From positions 6,633,501 through 6,697,500 of the forward strand of contig NZ_CP048810.1 of the NCBI RefSeq assembly GCF_013347965.1: a stretch of DNA of 64,000 nt, written 5' to 3'. Position numbers and translations under genes: made by a program. The notes under the pieces are model-generated. The model was given only the letters and a program-made list of their open reading frames with translations. It was not told the DNA's origin and ran no database searches. Shown piece after piece: positions 18,321-26,744 of the stretch; the first letter of the stretch is position 1; every line of letters starts with the position of its first letter. This stretch comes from Pseudomonas bijieensis. GTDB taxonomy: Bacteria > Pseudomonadota > Gammaproteobacteria > Pseudomonadales > Pseudomonadaceae.

Positions 18321-19034
18321 TTATTTGACGACGTAGACCTTGCGTACATAGACGCTGCTCTTCCAGGCACACGGCGCATTCAGGGGCACGAACACCGTAT
18401 CGCCAGTGTTGACCGTCAGGTTGCTGCCATCGGCGGCTTGCAGGGTGACGCTGCCTTCGAGCAGGTGCATCAATTCGTGCAGTTTGTGCGGTCGTGACCG
18501 GCGGGTGTAGGGCGTCGAGTCCCAGATGCCGATGCGCAGGTTGCTAGCCTCTTCGACAAACAGATTGTGGGAACGACATTGCGGTGGCGGGCTCAGCAGG
18601 ATCTCGTCGTCGGGTGGCGCAGAGGGTGAGAGCAGGGTGTGGGCGGGGAGCGCCGTGAGCCCGGGATGAGGTTCTTCGACCAGTTGGGTGTCGGCGCAGA
18701 AGGCCCAGAGCGACCCGGGCTGCGCTTCGACCTTAAGCGCCGTCCCTCGACCGATCACCGTGCTTTCACCCGGCGTGAGCTGCAGCGTCTGCCCCTGACT
18801 GCGCAGGGTTACCGCGCCGGCATGCACCACGATCGTCTCACTGAAGGGATATTCATCGACGCTGAACCGTCCACTCGCGCGGACCACGCCGGCCGCCATG
18901 CCATCCGCCCCGGCATAGGCAATGAGTCGGTCGAATGGATCCTTGGCTGCCAGTGAGCCCGGCGTGAATGGGGTTGAAGCTAGGCCGCCATCGGCGTGTG
19001 CCAACAGCACTGGGGTGGGTTCGAGCATGAACAT
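18321..19034 (-). CDS. Bicupin-type cupin domain protein
   Basis: About 237 residues with two cupin-like halves. The second half has RPHKLHELMHLLEGSVTLQA and DTVFVPLNAPCAWKS, which match the two cupin motifs, including the histidines and glutamate for a metal. The first half is more diverged (PGESTVIGRG). The start may be ATG 19034 (preceded by GGAG) or 19028. It follows a GNAT gene by 38 bases and is probably co-transcribed. Function is unknown; such cupins often act as small-molecule sensors or isomerases. Confidence 0.75.
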   Translation of the reverse strand: MFMLEPTPVLLAHADGGLASTPFTPGSLAAKDPFDRLIAYAGADGMAAGVVRASGRFSVDEYPFSETIVVHAGAVTLRSQGQTLQLTPGESTVIGRGTALKVEAQPGSLWAFCADTQLVEEPHPGLTALPAHTLLSPSAPPDDEILLSPPPQCRSHNLFVEEASNLRIGIWDSTPYTRRSRPHKLHELMHLLEGSVTLQAADGSNLTVNTGDTVFVPLNAPCAWKSSVYVRKVYVVK

Positions 19035-19072
19035 GATTCTCCGGGGAAGCGTTGAAAAGAATGTGGTTCGTT

Positions 19073-19930
19073 TCAGCCAATGGCCTGGGTCACCGGCGCA
19101 AATTGCCGAACCGCGCCGGTAGCCTGCGGCGGCGTGCCCCGTGCCATTTGGGCGACGGTGTCGACCTGCTTGAGCCCGACCTCTTCCAGCCAAGGGGCCA
19201 GGCCACTGTTCGAGGGGATGTCGATGCGAACGAATGCGTCCGGCACTTCGGCCAGCAGCACGGCGATCAGGTGTCGGGCCTGTTCCAGGTTCTGGGCGAT
19301 GACCGGGCCAATGCAGCGGCCACGGCCGAAGGGGCGCAGCAGGGCGAAGGCGCACAGGTGACCGTCGCGCTCGATACCCACTGAATGTTCAACGACGTCG
19401 AACAGGTCATTGAGTACGACAGTGCGCTCCAGCCCGCTCCCGGCATTGGCCAGTTCGATCAACTCGGCGCGGTCGGCTTCGCCCAGCACGCGGCAGCTTT
19501 CGCCGGCGGCCAGTTCCTGCGGGGCCGGCACTTGCGCGTGCCCTTGATGCTGCTGGATATGCCCAAAATCGACGAATCCCTGGCTGGCATACAGCGGGGC
19601 ACCGGCCAGCGTCGCGTTGAGAATGGCGGTGCGCGATCCGCAGGCCTCGATGGCCAGTTCCATCAGTTTGCGACCGATGCCCTGGCCCTGGTACTTGTCG
19701 TCGACGATCACCAGGCCAATGGTGGCGTAGTTCCCCTGGGCGCAGGTGAACGCCGTTCCGATCAAACGGCCCTGGTCTTCCACGACAAACCCCTGGGCGA
19801 CGCGCTGCAACATCGCCCAGTCTTCCAGGCGATGGGGCCATTTCAACTGCACGGACAAGGCATGGGCCGCAGGCACGTCGGTGGCGGTCATGGCGCGATA
19901 GAAGTAAGTAGGGCGTTGCGAAATGGACAT
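19073..19930 (-). CDS. GNAT family N-acetyltransferase with two GNAT-like halves
   Basis: A 285-residue protein. The N-terminal domain has the acetyl-CoA pyrophosphate-binding motif QGQGIG at 81-86 after the beta-strand IGLVIVDDKY. The C-terminal half (about 150-285) looks like a second, degenerate GNAT fold, as in YitH/HsdR-type acetyltransferases. It would move an acetyl group from acetyl-CoA to an amine; the acceptor is unknown. It precedes the cupin gene on the same strand. A possible role is acetylating a product of the neighbouring amine pathways, but that is inference. Confidence 0.82.
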   Translation of the reverse strand: MSISQRPTYFYRAMTATDVPAAHALSVQLKWPHRLEDWAMLQRVAQGFVVEDQGRLIGTAFTCAQGNYATIGLVIVDDKYQGQGIGRKLMELAIEACGSRTAILNATLAGAPLYASQGFVDFGHIQQHQGHAQVPAPQELAAGESCRVLGEADRAELIELANAGSGLERTVVLNDLFDVVEHSVGIERDGHLCAFALLRPFGRGRCIGPVIAQNLEQARHLIAVLLAEVPDAFVRIDIPSNSGLAPWLEEVGLKQVDTVAQMARGTPPQATGAVRQFAPVTQAIG

Positions 19931-20155
19931 GGCAGATCACCATAAAATAAGGGACAAAATCGGGTGGATTTGTGCGCTGAAAGTCTGTGTATCTCACCTG
20001 CAACCGGGCCTGGCAAGCGTGGCAAATCGATTCGGTATCTTCCGTAAGCAACGGCTCTGCCGGCCACATTTCTTGCTCAAATCAGACGTTTGGCCAGCAG
20101 TAAATACCGGCGCGGTTTTTCGCCGTTCAGATCGAAACCAACGGCCACCGAGGGC

Positions 20156-21082
20156 TCAATAGCTGCGCTCACGGTCAACCAACCCAAGCATCGATTCGCC
20201 TCGTTGATGCCGGCGAATATTCTCCAGCAACACGCCAAATGCACTCTCGGGTTGGGTCATCGCTGCGATATGCGGGGTCAGCAGTATCTGCGGGTGATGC
20301 CAGAAAGGATGCTCCGGCGCTGCCGGTTCCTGTTCCAGCACGTCGAGCACTGCGGCGCTGAGTTGGCCGTCGGCGAGTGCTTCAAGCAGATCCGCTTCCA
20401 CCAGATGCCCACCCCGGCCCATGTTGACCAGCGCCGCACCCTTGGGCAGTTGCTGGAATAGCTGGCGGTCGAGGATCCCTCGGGTCTGCTCGGTCAACGG
20501 CAGGACGCACAGGACAATGTCGCACTGGCCGAGAAAGGCCGGCAATTGCTCGTCGCCGGCAAAGCACGCGACCCCATCGAGGCGATGCTCGCTGCGGGCC
20601 CAACCCGACAAGGCAAAGCCAAAGGTCTTCAAGGTGGCGAGTATCTGCCGCGCCTGCAAACCCAGGCCCATGACGCCCACCCGGCGCTGGTGCGCGGGCA
20701 CCAGGCGATGTGCCTGCCAGCAGCGTTCGGCCTGTTGCTGGCGATAGCGCAACATGTCCCGGTGCAGGCTGAGCACGGCGAAACTGGCGTACTCGCACAT
20801 GCCCTGGCTGATGCCCGGGTCGAGCAGGCGCACCACCGGCAGCGTTGTTGGCAAGCGACCGAGGTCGAGCTGATCGACACCGGCTGACAGGGCGAACAGC
20901 ACCTGCAGATTCGGCAACAGCGTTTCGAGCTCGTCCGGGGCCTGCCAGGCTGCCAGGTACTGGATATCCCGCGGGTCGCCAATGTCTGGCCAGGCACGCC
21001 ATTCGATGTCCGGCGCGTGTTCGGCGAACAGGCGCCGCCAGTGTTCGCCGCGTACCGGGTCAGCTTTATAGAGCAGGGCCAT
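20156..21082 (-). CDS. ghrA: GhrA-type glyoxylate/hydroxypyruvate reductase (2-hydroxyacid dehydrogenase)
   Basis: A 308-residue D-2-hydroxyacid dehydrogenase. The nucleotide motif is GLGLQA (139-144), and the catalytic triad is Arg223 in NMGRGGH, Glu252 in EQEP and His271 in TPHIAA. The LSAGVD segment near 65-70 binds substrate. GhrA enzymes reduce glyoxylate and hydroxypyruvate with NADPH. It is divergent from the GabT-type aminotransferase across 275 bases, and glyoxylate could be an aminotransferase-derived keto acid. A 225-base gap without a gene separates it from the GNAT gene. Confidence 0.88.
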   Translation of the reverse strand: MALLYKADPVRGEHWRRLFAEHAPDIEWRAWPDIGDPRDIQYLAAWQAPDELETLLPNLQVLFALSAGVDQLDLGRLPTTLPVVRLLDPGISQGMCEYASFAVLSLHRDMLRYRQQQAERCWQAHRLVPAHQRRVGVMGLGLQARQILATLKTFGFALSGWARSEHRLDGVACFAGDEQLPAFLGQCDIVLCVLPLTEQTRGILDRQLFQQLPKGAALVNMGRGGHLVEADLLEALADGQLSAAVLDVLEQEPAAPEHPFWHHPQILLTPHIAAMTQPESAFGVLLENIRRHQRGESMLGLVDRERSY

Positions 21083-21357
21083 GGGTCACTTCTCGCCTGA
21101 AATCAAGGAGCTCCTAGCATGCCTCAACGCCAGAGCAGGATCTGTCGAAAGGGCTTGCCTAGCAGCATCAGGCTGCGTTGCAAGGCGCCTCCTGCGGCAG
21201 ATTCCATGGGAGTGGAATGCCTCTGGAGGATTCTGCTGTTTGCCGGGGTGTAAACAGTCGATCCGGATTTCTCAGCGGCCAAGTTCGGCTTAGACAATCG
21301 CGTCGAACCCTTAACCTGTGAACACACCGCAACCGCTTCCTGGGGGCGAGGCTCACG

Positions 21358-22662
21358 ATGGGAAATGCCATGAACAGTAAAGTCGAAGAAACTCCAAGTC
21401 TGCTCCGTCAGCGTGATCGATTCGTGCCACGTGGCCTGGTCACCGCTCACCCGTTGGTCATCGACAGGGCCCAGGGCTCGGAGTTGTGGGATGTGGACGG
21501 CAAGCGCTACCTGGACTTCGTCGGCGGCATCGGTGTGTTGAACATCGGCCACAATCATCCCAAGGTCGTCGCTGCGGTGCAGGCCCAGTTGCAGAAAGTC
21601 TCCCATGCCTGCTTCCAGGTGGTGGCCTACAAGCCTTACCTGGACTTGGCCCAGCGCCTGTGCGAGATGATCGGCGGCCAGGAGCACTACAAAGCAGCCT
21701 TTTTCACCTCCGGCGCCGAGGCGGTGGAAAATGCCGTGAAGATCGCCCGTGCCCACACCAACCGCTCGGCGGTGATCGCCTTTCGCGGTGGCTTCCATGG
21801 CCGGACCTTGCTCGGCACCACGCTGACCGGCATGAGCCAACCGTATAAACAGAATTTCGGTCCGTTCGCGCCGGAGGTCTTCCACACCCCGTACCCGAAT
21901 GCCTATCGCGGTGTCACCAGCGCGATGGCGTTGCAGGCGCTGGACGAGCTGTTGGCCACCCAAGTGGCGCCCGAGCGGGTCGCGGCGATCATCATCGAGC
22001 CGGTGCAGGGCGATGGCGGTTTCCTGGCAGCACCCGCCGAATTTTTGCAGGGCCTGCGCGCATTGACGCAAAAGCATGGCATTGTGTTGATTCTCGATGA
22101 AATCCAGACCGGTTTCGGCCGCACCGGCAAATGGTTCGGTTTCCAGCACGCGGGCATTCAGCCGGACCTGGTCACGGTCGCCAAGAGCCTGGCCGGTGGC
22201 TTGCCGCTGTCGGGTGTGGTCGGCAAGGCCGAGATCATGGACGCACCGCTGCCCGGTGGCCTGGGCGGCACCTACGGTGGTAACGCGCTGTCGTGCGCGG
22301 CGGCGTTGGCGGTGATCGAGGCATACGAGCAAGAGCAACTGCTGGCCCGTGGCGAAGTTCTGGGTGAGCGTCTGCGCCAGGGCCTGTTGCGCCTGCAAGC
22401 GCGCTACCCGCAGATTGGCGATGTGCGCGGCAGCGGTTTCATGTTGGCGATCGAATTGGTCAAGCATGACGAGGCACGCACCCCGGACGCCGACCTGAAC
22501 CAACGCCTGATCGACGAAGCCCGCGCCGGTGGCTTGCTGGTCATCAAGTGCGGGGTGTACCGCAACGTCTTGCGCTTCCTGGCACCGTTGGTCACCAGCG
22601 AAGCACAGATCGACGAAGCGTTGCAGATTCTCGACGCCGCACTGGCCCGGGTCGTGGGCTGA
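21358..22662 (+). CDS. gabT: GabT-type omega-aminotransferase (4-aminobutyrate aminotransferase)
   Basis: A 434-residue class III PLP aminotransferase. The PLP lysine is Lys276 in VTVAKSLAGG, the aspartate is in LILDEIQTGFGRTG, and the TSGAEAVENA loop holds the phosphate. Sequence fits GABA aminotransferase, giving succinate semialdehyde, the substrate of the dehydrogenase at 15186. The ATG at 21358 has GAGG six bases upstream; 21370 is an alternative. A HAD gene and an Lrp regulator follow on the same strand. It may use related omega-amino acids such as 5-aminovalerate. Confidence 0.88.
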   Translation: MGNAMNSKVEETPSLLRQRDRFVPRGLVTAHPLVIDRAQGSELWDVDGKRYLDFVGGIGVLNIGHNHPKVVAAVQAQLQKVSHACFQVVAYKPYLDLAQRLCEMIGGQEHYKAAFFTSGAEAVENAVKIARAHTNRSAVIAFRGGFHGRTLLGTTLTGMSQPYKQNFGPFAPEVFHTPYPNAYRGVTSAMALQALDELLATQVAPERVAAIIIEPVQGDGGFLAAPAEFLQGLRALTQKHGIVLILDEIQTGFGRTGKWFGFQHAGIQPDLVTVAKSLAGGLPLSGVVGKAEIMDAPLPGGLGGTYGGNALSCAAALAVIEAYEQEQLLARGEVLGERLRQGLLRLQARYPQIGDVRGSGFMLAIELVKHDEARTPDADLNQRLIDEARAGGLLVIKCGVYRNVLRFLAPLVTSEAQIDEALQILDAALARVVG

Positions 22663-22669
22663 AACGCCT

Positions 22670-22703
22670 GGCATGGGCGTTTGCCAAGGCAAGCGCCCAT
22701 GCC
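22670..22703. other. Perfect 10-bp hairpin between gabT and the HAD gene
   Basis: GGCATGGGCG and its exact complement CGCCCATGCC are separated by 14 bases. There is no T-run, so this is not a typical intrinsic terminator; it may slow decay of or attenuate the gabT transcript. Function inferred. Confidence 0.5.
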
Positions 22704-22746
22704 ACTAATGGAGCGCGAGTGATGGACATCATCGGAGGCTTTACCC

Positions 22747-23403
22747 ATGAGGCTGACTGAATATCGAGCGTTGTTGATCGACTGCGATGAGGTTCTGGTG
22801 GATCGCGACGCTGGCGTCTGGACGGCCTTGCAGCCGCTATTGGAAAACCATGTCGACTCACCGGACAAGACCCGGGTTCTGGCCGAGTTCGACGAGGTGC
22901 TGCGGGCCCTGTATCCGCGCTTCGGCGAGCTGGGCTTCAGTGGGTTGCTGTGTTTCGCTCACCGCCAGTTGGCTGAACGCTGGAAGCTCAAGGTCAGTTG
23001 GGAGGAGGGCATGAGCTTTGCTCGTTCGGCCGCCGGCTGGACGCTGTTCGAGGATGCGCCAGGGGCGATGCTCTACCTGCGCAAGTTCTATCGCCTGCTG
23101 GTGCAGGGGGATCGTGATGCCGAGGACCGGGGTGCCCTGTGCGAGCGCCTGGGCATCGAGCCGGATGATTTCATTTCCCTGGCGAGCGACCCGTTGCAGG
23201 ATCGCGATTGGTTGCTGGCCAACGATCTGGATGCCGAAGCTATCCTACAGATAACCCGTCCTGGCGCCCGTCCACGGGAGGTCGGGGCGGTTTGCCTGAT
23301 CTGCCGAAGCAGCGAAAACCCGTCCACGCCCTGTGCGGCGGACTATTGCATCAACAGCATGGCTGATCTGGTGGCTCAGCATCAGCTGTCCTTACGACGC
23401 TGA
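22747..23403 (+). CDS. HAD-like hydrolase, function unknown
   Basis: A 218-residue protein whose N-terminus holds a HAD motif I (LIDCDEVLVDRD; Asp13 and Asp15 in the DxD positions). The rest is divergent: motifs II and III are not clear, and the C-terminus is cysteine-rich (VCLICRSS..PCAADYC). It starts 84 bases after gabT and ends 45 bases before an Lrp regulator, so it is likely part of this unit. Phosphatase activity is possible but the substrate cannot be inferred. Confidence 0.7.
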   Translation: MRLTEYRALLIDCDEVLVDRDAGVWTALQPLLENHVDSPDKTRVLAEFDEVLRALYPRFGELGFSGLLCFAHRQLAERWKLKVSWEEGMSFARSAAGWTLFEDAPGAMLYLRKFYRLLVQGDRDAEDRGALCERLGIEPDDFISLASDPLQDRDWLLANDLDAEAILQITRPGARPREVGAVCLICRSSENPSTPCAADYCINSMADLVAQHQLSLRR

Positions 23404-23448
23404 TTTTGTTAGAAGATTGTCTTACGAACGGCAGGCAAGAGGTATGCG

Positions 23449-23937
23449 ATGGAAGGTTTAGCGAAACTGGACCGGATCGACATCAGCATTTTGGTAGAGC
23501 TTCAAAAAGACGGTCGCATGACCAACGTCAGCCTGGCCGATGCCGTGGGCTTGTCCGCCAGCCCATGCCTGCAACGGGTCAAACGGCTGGAGTCGTTGGG
23601 GTACATCTCCAGCTACAAGGCCCATCTGAACCTGGCCAAGATCACCGACTCGGTGACGGTCTTCACCGAAGTCACCCTGAGCGACCACAAACGCGAGGAC
23701 TTCGCCAAGTTCGAATCCAACATCCGCCTGGTGGATGAAGTACTCGAATGCCACCTGATCAGCGGCGGCTACGACTACCTGGTGCGGTTCATGACCCGCA
23801 GCATCCAGGACTATCAGGACGTGATGGAAAGCCTGTTGGACAAGAACATCGGCATCTCCAAGTACTTTAGCTACATCGTCATCAAGTCACCGGTGCGCAA
23901 GGACGAGATTCCGTTGCGCAAGTTGTTGCGGCATTGA
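23449..23937 (+). CDS. Lrp/AsnC family transcriptional regulator
   Basis: A 162-residue regulator of normal Lrp size. The N-terminal helix-turn-helix covers about residues 8-55 (LDRIDISILVELQKDGRMTN, then VGLSASPCLQRVKRLESLG) and the RAM effector domain follows. Lrp/AsnC proteins sense amino acids and often control nearby catabolic genes, so gabT and the HAD gene are likely targets. A half REP interrupted by the IS110 element lies just downstream. Confidence 0.9.
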   Translation: MEGLAKLDRIDISILVELQKDGRMTNVSLADAVGLSASPCLQRVKRLESLGYISSYKAHLNLAKITDSVTVFTEVTLSDHKREDFAKFESNIRLVDEVLECHLISGGYDYLVRFMTRSIQDYQDVMESLLDKNIGISKYFSYIVIKSPVRKDEIPLRKLLRH

Positions 23938-23962
23938 AGCCGAGACCTATCCAGGAACAACT

Positions 23963-23979
23963 GTGGGAGCAAGCTCGCT
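23963..23979. repeat. Left half of a REP palindrome split by the IS110 element
   Basis: GTGGGAGCAAGCTCGCT at 23963-23979 is cut off here. Its missing arm (CTCCCAC) is found at 25144-25150, immediately after the IS110 element. Joining the two at a shared CT gives a complete REP palindrome. A nearly identical uninterrupted site is present at 61592-61610. Confidence 0.8.
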
Positions 23980-23984
23980 TGTAT

Positions 23985-24170
23985 GTTTAGACTTGAAGGG
24001 GTGGGCGGGACTAAAAGCTCGATTCCGACTCTAGCCAGTACGGACCGTGGGAGACTTCTCGTTCCGCCCTTTCTACCTAAAGCGCCGATAAGGAATTCAT
24101 CGGTAAAACCGACGATAGAGGCAAGCCAGCGCAAAGGTAGACCCCGACAAGCACCTAAACCCTAGCTCCG
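23985..24170 (+). ncRNA. Putative IS110 bridge RNA (target- and donor-binding loops)
   Basis: Located in the left-end noncoding region, where IS621-group elements encode bridge RNA. AAGCTCG at 24015-24021 is identical to the target bases left of the CT core. GTGGGAG at 24047-24053 is the reverse complement of the core plus right target, CTCCCAC. A 7-bp stem with one bulge (TCCGACT 24024-24030 / AGTACGGA 24037-24044) closes the loop between them. A second hairpin CCGAT/ATCGG lies at 24085-24103. Weaker donor guides may be ATAGA at 24115 and ACAAG at 24147. This is inference from sequence plus the published IS621 mechanism. Confidence 0.55.
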
Positions 24171-24180
24171 AGGATTCGTC

Positions 24181-25140
24181 ATGACAATCCTTAACTCACC
24201 AACGGTTATTGGTATCGATGTAGCGAAGGCCGAAATCGTCGTTTACCGCGAAGACCTGAAAATCACTCAAGCCATCGCCAACCACCGCGAAGCTCTTGGC
24301 CGGTGGCTCAAAACGCTACCAGCCCAAAGCTCGATTGCGCTGGAAGCCACCAGCTTTTATCACCTGGACACAGCTGAGCTGGCCCATGGAATGGGGTTTC
24401 ATGTTTACGTTGTGGATCCTTATCGGGTGGCCCATTACCGTGAAAGTATTGGGCTGCGGGCTAAAACTGATCCTTGTGATGCGCGTTTGCTGGCTCGGTA
24501 TCTAACGAACGAGCAAGCAAGGCTGCGTATCTGGAGCCCACCTCCAGAAGCCTACAAAGTGTTAAAAAACCTGCTTAGAAAACGTGCGGCACTCATCAAG
24601 GCCCGCGTCAGTATCGTGCTGAGTTTTTCGAACGAACCGTGTCTGAAGGACATCTTGGCCCGGCAGTTGGAGGTCTTCAAAGAGTCCGATCAGGCCATTC
24701 AGAAACTAATGCGTGAGGCCAGCCAAGCGGCAGGGATCACTGAAAACATCAACCGCTGCAAAGCCATCGAAGGGATTGGTGAACTGACGGCCATTGGCTT
24801 GGCGACCGCATTCATGCGCGGTCACTTTGTCAGTGGCGATGCATTCATTGCTTTCTTGGGGATGGATTTGCGTCCAAAAGATTCAGGAAGAAGCACAGTC
24901 CTCGTCACTTGAGCAAAAAGGGACGGGGAGCTACGACGCCTGGCGCACAACGCCGCGATGGCGGCCTGTCGGTCTCCTGCCTGGAAACCTTACTATGAGG
25001 CCTTCTTGGCACGAGGCCTGGCCAGAACTCAGGCCTTGGTTATCCTCGCCCGCAAGTTGTGTCGGGTAGCATTCGCCCTGATGAAAAATCAGAGCGAATA
25101 CCAACCAAATTCACGGTTGCAGGGTTCCCCTGCAACATAG
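24181..25140 (+). pseudogene. IS110 family transposase, disrupted by compensating indels
   Basis: The first 243 codons carry the full DEDD catalytic set, Asp13 (GIDVAK), Glu55 (ALEATS), Asp97 and Asp100 (KTDPCDA), and most of the C-terminal domain up to FLGMDLRPKDSGR. A stop at 24910 then interrupts the frame, while GELRRLAHNAAM and FALMKNQSEYQP resume in the same frame to 25140. The bases between read RHLSKKG in a shifted frame, so one small deletion near 24886 and a second near 24922 best explain it. The serine-containing region is hit, so this copy is probably inactive unless rescued in trans. Confidence 0.82.
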
Positions 25141-25196
25141 AATCTCCCACACCTGATCTCTGGTGTACGCAACCCCTGTGTCCACCGCCAACCCTT

Positions 25197-25284
25197 GTGG
25201 GAGCGAGCCTGCTCGCGATGGCGGCGGATCAGAAACATGGATGCTGGCTGACACTCCGTTATCGCGAGCAGGTTCGCTCCCACA
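25197..25284. repeat. REPIN (inverted REP pair)
   Basis: GTGGGAGCGAGCCTGCTCGC and an inverted partner ending GGTTCGCTCCCAC flank a short unique spacer. It is 50 bases right of the IS110 element and just downstream of the alpha/beta hydrolase gene. Confidence 0.9.
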
Positions 25285-25311
25285 GGGGATGCCTGGTGGC
25301 GGGGGCTTGCT

Positions 25312-26265
25312 TTATTCCTGGAGGAACTTCAGCAGATCCTGGTTGAGACGGTCCTTGTGCGTCTCGGTCAAGCCATGCGGCGCGCCAGGGTAGACGATCA
25401 GTCGAGCGCCCTTGATCAGCGCAGCCGAGGCCCGACCCGAAGCATCGATGGGCACGATCTGGTCGTCATCGCCATGAATCACCAGGGTTGGCACGTCGAA
25501 CTTCTTCAAATCACCGCGAAAGTCGGTAGCCGAGAATGCCGCGATCGAGTCATAGGTATTCTTGCTGCCACCTTGCATACCCTGCACCCAGAACGACTGG
25601 ATCAGCCCTTGGGATGGCTTGGCACCCTTGCGGTTGTAGCCGTAGAACGGACCTGAGGCGATGTCCAGGTACAGCTGCGAACGGTTCTCCAGGGACGCCT
25701 TGCGCAGGCCATCGAACACCTCGATAGGCAAGCCGCCGGGGTTGCTTTGCGTCTTGAGCATCAACGGTGGGACAGAAGAGACCAGGACGGCTTTCTTCAC
25801 TCGGGCGGTACCGTGCCGGCCGATGTAACGTGCCACTTCACCGCCTCCCGTGGAGAAGCCCACCAGCGTGACGTCCTTCAGGTCCAGGGCTTCAATCACC
25901 GCCGCCAGGTCGTCGGCGTAGTGATCCATGTCGTTGCCTTCCCAAGGCTGGCTGGAGCGCCCGTGACCGCGACGGTCATGGGCTACCACGCGATAACCCT
26001 TCGAGGCGAGGAACATCATCTGGCCTTCCCAGCTGTCGGAGTCCAGCGGCCAGCCGTGGCTGAAGGTCACGACCTGGCCATCGCGCGGGCCCCAGTCCTT
26101 GTAGTACAGCTGGACGCCATCCTTGGTGGTGATGTAGCTGGCGGACTGGACCACGCTGCCGACAGCAGATGCGCTGGCAGGGGCCTGGACAGGCGACGCG
26201 GCCTCGGCGCTGAGGGTGGCCAATGCCAGGGTCGCGACAGCGAGGGTGCGGTTGAATGTGTTCAT
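25312..26265 (-). CDS. Secreted alpha/beta hydrolase (non-heme chloroperoxidase/esterase type)
   Basis: A 317-residue protein with an N-terminal Sec signal peptide (about residues 1-23, ending AEAA) and an alpha/beta hydrolase domain. The catalytic triad is Ser138 in GFSTG, an aspartate at about 267 in HGDDDQ and His297 in [15 protein letters not shown] is the oxyanion-hole segment. It matches the cofactor-free chloroperoxidase/esterase group, here probably periplasmic. ATG 26265 is chosen because it has GGAGAGAG upstream. No operon partner is apparent, and the physiological substrate is unknown. Confidence 0.87.
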   Translation of the reverse strand: MNTFNRTLAVATLALATLSAEAASPVQAPASASAVGSVVQSASYITTKDGVQLYYKDWGPRDGQVVTFSHGWPLDSDSWEGQMMFLASKGYRVVAHDRRGHGRSSQPWEGNDMDHYADDLAAVIEALDLKDVTLVGFSTGGGEVARYIGRHGTARVKKAVLVSSVPPLMLKTQSNPGGLPIEVFDGLRKASLENRSQLYLDIASGPFYGYNRKGAKPSQGLIQSFWVQGMQGGSKNTYDSIAAFSATDFRGDLKKFDVPTLVIHGDDDQIVPIDASGRASAALIKGARLIVYPGAPHGLTETHKDRLNQDLLKFLQE

Positions 26266-26430
26266 CGTTTCTCTCTCCATAAGGTCGGTTTGATCTGCGG
26301 CGATCGTCGTCGATCGCGTTGGTGGGCAGATTAGAGAGAGAGGTCGAGGACGAGAACGGCGCGGGTATCGATAGCAACTATCAGAAAATTCGAATAGCTG
26401 CGTTTCGCTTCGGTTGCGGTGAACCAGCCG

Positions 26431-26664
26431 TCAACCCAAAGAAGGCATCGGCCCCAGCGAGTGCAAGACCCACATGACCGCCGCCACCGCTGCCAGCACT
26501 GCGACCACAATGCTGATCAGTACCCATTTCAGGATTTTCCGCCCTTTCGACGGCTGGGACCTTGGCGCATGTGCCTCTACCGTGTAGTGAATTTCCCCGG
26601 CGCATCGAGGGCAAGCAGCGGTGTCGTAAGGGAGGAGAGAGCCGCATTGATCACAGTTTGTCAT
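26431..26664 (-). CDS. Small zinc-ribbon membrane protein
   Basis: A 77-residue protein. Cys4, Cys7, Cys18 and Cys21 (CDQC..CPRC) form a zinc ribbon, followed by a basic linker and one transmembrane segment (about 45-68, KWVLISIVVAVLAAVAAVMW). The zinc ribbon would be cytoplasmic with a short periplasmic tail. It lies alone between the secreted hydrolase and the protein at 26745. Function is unknown; similar zinc-ribbon tail-anchored proteins are common in Pseudomonas but uncharacterised. Confidence 0.7.
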   Translation of the reverse strand: MTNCDQCGSLLPYDTAACPRCAGEIHYTVEAHAPRSQPSKGRKILKWVLISIVVAVLAAVAAVMWVLHSLGPMPSLG

Positions 26665-26744
26665 GTCGTCACTTCGAGGCTCAAAGGAGGGGTAGCCCTG
26701 TATGGGCTTGTAGAAGCGGACCGAAAGTGTGTGGCGTCGGTTGC

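Larger units (their letters stand above)
23978..25145 (+). mobile_element. IS110-family insertion sequence inserted in a REP element (defective)
   Basis: About 1.17 kb between two CT dinucleotides at 23978-23979 and 25144-25145. These match the CT core used by IS621-like IS110 elements and restore a REP palindrome when collapsed to one copy. It has no terminal inverted repeats or longer target duplication, as usual for IS110. The left end has a 200-bp noncoding stretch before the transposase, and the right end is short. The transposase gene is broken. IS110 elements such as IS621 and ISPpu9/10 are known to target REP sequences. Confidence 0.75.

Noticed and set aside
17834..18379. Several open frames on both strands through 17.8-18.4 kb
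   Set aside because: Same artefact in REPIN array B; all frames stay open because the units are multiples of three (135 bp).
22747..23403. Phosphoglycolate phosphatase assignment
   Set aside because: Only HAD motif I is clear; the remaining motifs are too diverged for a specific call.
24115..24151. Confident donor-binding loop of the bridge RNA
   Set aside because: Only five-base matches (ATAGA, ACAAG) to the donor ends; spacing is similar to the target loop but chance is not excluded, so it is not listed as a separate feature.
24958..25140. Separate short gene after the transposase
   Set aside because: It is the in-frame C-terminal part of the broken IS110 transposase.
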